Assembly (NCBI GenBank): GCA_008638375.1
Contig: CM018041.1
Location: 8,568,627 to 8,632,626 of the forward strand
Reading direction: 5' to 3'
Length of the DNA stretch: 64,000 nucleotides
Source of the DNA: Nyssa sinensis
Lineage: Eukaryota; Streptophyta; Magnoliopsida; Cornales; Nyssaceae
Within the stretch, counting starts at the first letter, position 1. Each line of letters begins with the position of its first letter. The notes beneath the pieces were generated by a model. It was not told where the DNA came from. It saw only the letters and a list, made by a program, of their open reading frames with translations, and made no database searches. A program made the position numbers and the translations under genes. This document shows positions 60,084 to 64,000 of this stretch, in pieces.

Positions 60084-60649
60084 ATGCATATGTATTTTTT
60101 TAATCTTATTTAATTTTTAATCTTGAGTAAATTACATTGACCTTCTCTGAGATTTCTGAAATTATACTAATCTTTCATACTTTACATGATAATATACACT
60201 GATATCTTTTCAGTCAATTTTTTTTTCTATCAAAATAACAAAAACTACCCATTTTATTTATTTATTTTTACATTTTTTAAATTTTGACTAATTTTTCTAA
60301 CTTTTTTTTTAATTTTTTAATTTTATTTAAAATTAAATTTAAAATTTTTATCAATATTTATTTGTAAAATGAAAATAAAAAATTGTTCAAAGTTCAAAAA
60401 ACTAAAAAGAAAAAAAGAAATGAGTATTTTTGTTATTTTGAAGAAATAATTTGGCTGGATAGAGTATTTGTGTATTGTCAAGTATTGCAGGGGATGTCAG
60501 TGTAATTTCAAAAACTTTAAAAAAAGTTAATGTAATTGTTAAAAATTTCAAGGGAGATTAGTGTAATTTATCCTTTATTTTTTAATTAAAATCAACTGAT
60601 AACATGATTACATATGTAACTTAATAACAAATGTGTCATTTACTATTTT
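59056..60649 (+). repeat. Third copy of the UGT-F/G 3' flank
   Basis: GGACTTGGGAGCTTTATTAG occurs at 47443, 52658 and 59061, and the match continues for about 1.5 kb. This copy has no UGT exon in front of it: it abuts the UGT-H promoter. It lacks the hAT element of the other two copies and keeps a whole GTAAATTACACT-family MITE. Confidence 0.8.
60125..60573. mobile_element. MITE of the GTAAATTACACT family, complete copy
   Basis: The left end GAGTAAATTACATTGACC pairs with the right end, reverse complement GGATAAATTACACTAATC. It corresponds to the cut-off copies at about 49805 (ended by the tandem-duplication join) and 54741 (ended by the CACTA segment). Confidence 0.65.
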
Positions 60650-61587
60650 ACATGTAATTTTACAACTTTAATTTGCTATTTTTAAAATTTAATATTCTAA
60701 TAGAAGTAATTAAAATTATTATTTTATTATAAAAAGTTTATGAAGTGAGTATAATTTTTAAATAAATAAAAAGTCACAGACCCCACACATTATTTAATGA
60801 AAATGAATTATTTCCAATATATCTTCTTTTAGATACAGCAAAATTGCAGTATTTGAGAGATGAAACAAATTTGTTTCAAAATTTTGTTATGTCCATTAAA
60901 GTCTTGTTTAGCCATAGCAAGACATATTAAGTTTGCCACTTAAATTAAGGGGTCAGTTGGAGATAGTCTTAGAATACCATTCAGGACAATGGAATATTAA
61001 TTTTCTCCATTTAAAGCCACGAGAATCATAACTTGTTGAGAAGATAAAATCAAGTAACGTACTCTGACCCTTTAATAATTAAATAAAACTTTTTAAGTAA
61101 TATGTACATATATATATATATATACACAAACACACACACACACACAGAGACAAGCTTGTGTATTTTTTTATTTTAATAATTAATATTATTGAGAATTTTT
61201 TTCATTAGATTATTAATTATCATCATTAGAAACCAAGTTGATTCCCAAAAAAATAAAAAAATTGCTAATAAAATAAATTATTAATTTTTTGAATAAAAAT
61301 TGTTTCGGGAGTTATCTAGCTACCACTACTTTCTTCAACTGAATTCTTATTGTTTTAAAGGAAGAAAAATAAATCATTTCACATTAAAAAAAGAAAATTT
61401 TTAATTGATTACAAATTAGGTAGGTGTAACTTTTTATTAACTAAATATATGTTACAATATTAATTTGTCACACGTACAATGAATATCATATGATTATTTA
61501 ATTTTAACTAAAATATATATATATAGGCATTGCATATGTGAGCTTAGGTATTTTTTTTTAAAAAGTCAATTCTCTAACAAGCTTCAG
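60650..61587. other. psi-I 3' flank, duplicate of 56101-57105
   Basis: Paralogous to the UGT-H 3' flank, with small indels. (TA)n and (CA)n runs lie at about 61108-61146. No gene. Confidence 0.75.
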
Positions 61588-61722
61588 CTATGATATGATC
61601 ATCGATTTTATGTAGTCAATCAGGCGGTTCAAATTACTATATGAGGAACCACCTTCATGTATAGCTCGTTTTGCCAACGTGGCCATTTGATTCGCCTGTT
61701 GTTGGAACTCATCCTTCCTAAC

Positions 61723-63134
61723 CAATGTTTTCAGACCCAGCCCGTTTATCAAACTGAAAAAATGTTCAGGTTATGGATTATCGGTTCAATCGTCGGGTCA
61801 ACCAGAATCAAACCGTGATGTCATAATTATGTAATTAATAAATTTAATAATACATATTATTGATATTTTAAATTTAAAGAATTATACAAAAATTACTAAA
61901 AATTATATAAAAAAAAATTTATAAAATATGAATTTTCTTAATATGTAAATGTCTTTGTACTTAAAAACACCTAGATTAAATTAAATTAAAATTTAATAAA
62001 AAAAATTGTTTTAAAATTTGTACAAAATAGAAATTTACCCAAAACTTTATATTACTGTAAAAAAAAGTAAAATAAATTGTAAAAAATCTGAAATATAATA
62101 ATATAAACTAAAAAACTAAAATATTAATTTTATAAATTTCATAATAAATTAAGAAAGTTAACATATGTGGAACATAAATTTGTTGGCATGATTGTGACTA
62201 AAAGAATTTTTTATTTATGTGTAATCTCAAAAGTAAAAAAAAATGTTGAGAAAAATGTTTATTAAAAAAATTGATTTAAAAAATAATAATTTAAATTAAA
62301 TATATTTAAGTAATATAAAATTTACAATTCATTTGAATTGAAAGAATAAAACAAGGACAAGGAAATGAGGCCCCAAGCAATATATTTTTGTATATTCCCA
62401 GCCCTAGTGCTTCCCAAGGGTTTCGCAGTGTCGGCCGCATATAAATGAAAGTATGAAACCCCAAACCCTAATCTACTTCCTACCGCCTCTCTCTTTTCGG
62501 AAGGTGGGAGACGATAGCATCCGAAACCCTTACTGCTCGTCTATTCTGAAACCATAACCCTTCATTTTTACTTCATGAAATTGACATATCTTCCTCCTCT
62601 TGCAGATTCATCTGGGATTTTCTTGGAAAATTTTCGTCCGAGCTGATTGGTAAGGGAAAGAGATTATTTTTTTGGTCTGCCGCAGCAGAGATGCAGAGAA
62701 TGGTTGTTGATCACTTTATTGAAGGTGTCGAGATGCAGAGAATGGATGGACTGCGAGTGCAAGGGTTTCACCGTTTCAGACTTTCAGTCGATCGCCTAGG
62801 CTGCGTCGAGATGCAGAGAATGTTGAATGAGGGATTCGTCGATTCGATAAGAACTAGTGTGAACCTTCGATAAGAAATGACTGAACTGAAAATGAAATGA
62901 AGGAGGGATTCGATCGATCTTTACGTTCTATACATAGTGGAGAACCAGGTGTGAACCGATGACCCAGAGCCGGGTCGAACGGTTCATCGGTCGGACCGTC
63001 CGGTTTACCGGTTTGTTATTTTTAAAACGGTTTTGAGCTTGGAACGGGTTTGTGGGTTGAACTGGACCGTTTTGTGGACTGGTCGACGGTTCAACCGATT
63101 GAACCGGCCGGTCCGGTCCGGTTTGAAAACATTG
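61723..63134. mobile_element. hAT element inside psi-I carrying a promoter-like segment, 1412 bp
   Basis: The ends CAATGTTTTCAGACC and GGTTTGAAAACATTG are inverted, and the 8-bp duplication TTCCTAAC is perfect (61715-61722 and 63135-63142). UGT-H gives the uninterrupted coding sequence for comparison. It has no transposase. The middle (about 62360-62930) is much richer in GC than the rest and looks like captured genic DNA. A smaller relative is at 12832-13596. Confidence 0.92.
62360..62930 (+). other. Possible captured promoter and first exon inside the hAT element
   Basis: It holds GCATATAAATG (TATA-like, about 62437), then CCCCAAACCCTAATC (a telo-box-like AAACCCTAA), then a CT-rich leader and a CTCTTGCAG|ATTC acceptor-like site near 62605. 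This layout is common in promoters and leaders of plant translation-related genes. The relative at 12832-13596 lacks the segment. A 60-codon frame (62691-62873) contains three copies of EMQRM or MQRM and matches nothing I know. Confidence 0.45.
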
Positions 63135-63503
63135 TTCCTAACATCCATCAGGTCTTTAACCATCGTCTCAATAATGAGTCAATTACACGTATCTTTCATG
63201 TCCAACCAAAGCTTCCAAACCTCGCTCATGAATCTACTATTGATAAATTGGTCGCCTAAATAAGGCCAGCAAATCATCGGCACTCCAGCAGTTATACTCT
63301 CCAAAATTGAGTTCCACCCACTGTGAGTCAAAAACCCTCCAACAGATGGGTGGGCCAGAACCTCTTCTTGTGGGGCCCAACCGACCATGTGGCACCTCTC
63401 TATCGTGCTATCTCGGAGCTCCGCCGGAATTTGACTCTCTTCGTTGTCACTGGCAATAGAGTCTGGTTTGATAACCCATAAGAATCGTTGTCCACTGTTT
63501 ACT

Positions 63504-64000
63504 GATGTAGCTATTTTTGGCTCGTCATGAAATTGTCCGTCACTGTGTACCTGAAAAGAACTGACATGTAAAAGCCACCGGGAAAGGTTCCGGTGGTAAC
63601 CTCTCCGATGGTTAAATTAGTTTCTTATCTTTTATCAAAGGTTTGGGCCTTTAATAACTTATAATCCAGATGCAGATCGTCTTCTACATACCTTCTTTGT
63701 GATATTTATAGTATGGAGAAGCTGTTTAATTTGTTTGACAAGCGGTGGATATCACTTTCACATTAACTTTCAAAGTTCACGGCTCCCTTTATACGTGTAC
63801 CTGTAAAAATGGTTTTCAAACTTGTATCTCCTTTTTGCAGGGCTAGGGCTCACCGCCTGTCAGGCTATAGCAATGTAATCATGAGACTTTCGTCATTCTT
63901 TTTGTCGCTTATTTATTCCATCGTTCCGAGGTCGGTATACCGAAGTAAACCTCGGTATACCCTTTCCGATTGAATATATAAATAAAACTAATTTTTCAGC
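63504..64000. other. Unidentified sequence replacing the 5' part of psi-I
   Basis: The UGT homology ends sharply at a GATGTAGCTATTTTTGGC stretch that continues to the window end. It is less AT-rich than the surroundings and has a TATATAAATA near 63975. It may be the edge of a larger transposon or LTR that runs out of the window; I cannot identify it. Confidence 0.4.

Larger units (their letters stand above)
61588..63503 (-). pseudogene. psi-I: truncated B-type UGT709 exon 2 split by a hAT element
   Basis: Exon 2 remains on the minus strand from 63503 to 63135 and from 61722 to 61588, closely matching UGT-H. The PSPG box is present (WAPQEEVLAHPSVGGF, HSGWNS, YLGDQ). The hAT element at 61723-63134 interrupts the DLM(D)VRKDEF region. 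At the 5' side the homology stops abruptly at about 63503, inside the GLVNSG block, so exon 1, the intron and about 150 codons of exon 2 are absent. Small changes also occur, such as WNSILES for WNSTLES. It shares the unusual LGDQ with UGT-H, so the two are sisters. Confidence 0.88.

Noticed and set aside
62691..62873. 60-codon frame with repeated EMQRM
   Set aside because: It lies wholly inside a hAT element. The repeat reflects a GAGATGCAGAGAATG direct repeat in DNA, and no family is recognisable.

Overview
The window is nuclear DNA of a flowering plant, most likely a eudicot. The intergenic DNA is very AT-rich and full of small inverted-repeat transposons, retrotransposon fragments and (TA)n runs. 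The genes are two-exon family-1 UDP-glycosyltransferases (UGTs) with plant-style GT-AG introns. I cannot name the species. All UGT copies look like the UGT709 / '7-deoxyloganetic acid glucosyltransferase-like' group. Signs are the exon-2 opening Gly-Asn-Gly-Met (changed in UGT-A), the VPGMExFLRRRDLPGFCRV block, and a PSPG box with HSGW that ends in Gln. One phase-1 intron sits after the (I/L)P(I/L)KG block.

There are nine UGT loci in three sequence types. A-type: UGT-A (2095-4814, +, intact) and two decayed copies, psi-C (16872-22101) and psi-D (22147 to about 25150). B-type: UGT-B (14211-15987, +, intact), UGT-E (25484-27044, +, intact), UGT-H (57106-58680, -, intact) and psi-I (61588-63503, -, truncated). 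F-type: UGT-F (45490-47033) and UGT-G (50679-52225), a recent tandem pair of about 5.2 kb. Each of these two carries one single-base insertion that breaks the frame, at different places. That leaves four apparently complete enzymes of 479-483 aa. None of the substrates can be read from sequence. Named UGT709 enzymes glucosylate small terpenoid acids and alcohols (iridoid 7-deoxyloganetic acid; a picrocrocin precursor).

Region by region: 1-2.1 kb is AT-rich DNA with a hAT-like element. 2.1-4.8 kb is UGT-A. 4.8-14.1 kb holds orphan copies of UGT promoters, a Ty3/gypsy fragment, MITEs and a textbook 327-bp TRIM retrotransposon with 122-bp LTRs. 14.2-16 kb is UGT-B. 16-25 kb is the A-type graveyard, split by a Tourist-like element, a long-inverted-repeat element with copia sequence inside, and a 2-kb Mutator-like element. 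25.5-27 kb is UGT-E. 27-44.8 kb has no intact gene that I can support; it holds a hAT element, a second 2-kb Mutator-like element carrying a piece of an RBR-type E3 ubiquitin ligase, and tandem repeats. 44.8-55.1 kb is the UGT-F/UGT-G tandem block. 55.1-56.1 kb is a CACTA transposon end. 56.1-61.6 kb is inverted UGT-H and its duplicated flanks. 61.6-63.5 kb is psi-I, interrupted by a hAT element that carries a captured promoter-like segment.

The cluster seems to have grown by repeated segmental duplication and one inversion, with transposons landing afterwards. Paralogous copies act as empty sites and allow several insertions to be defined to the base.
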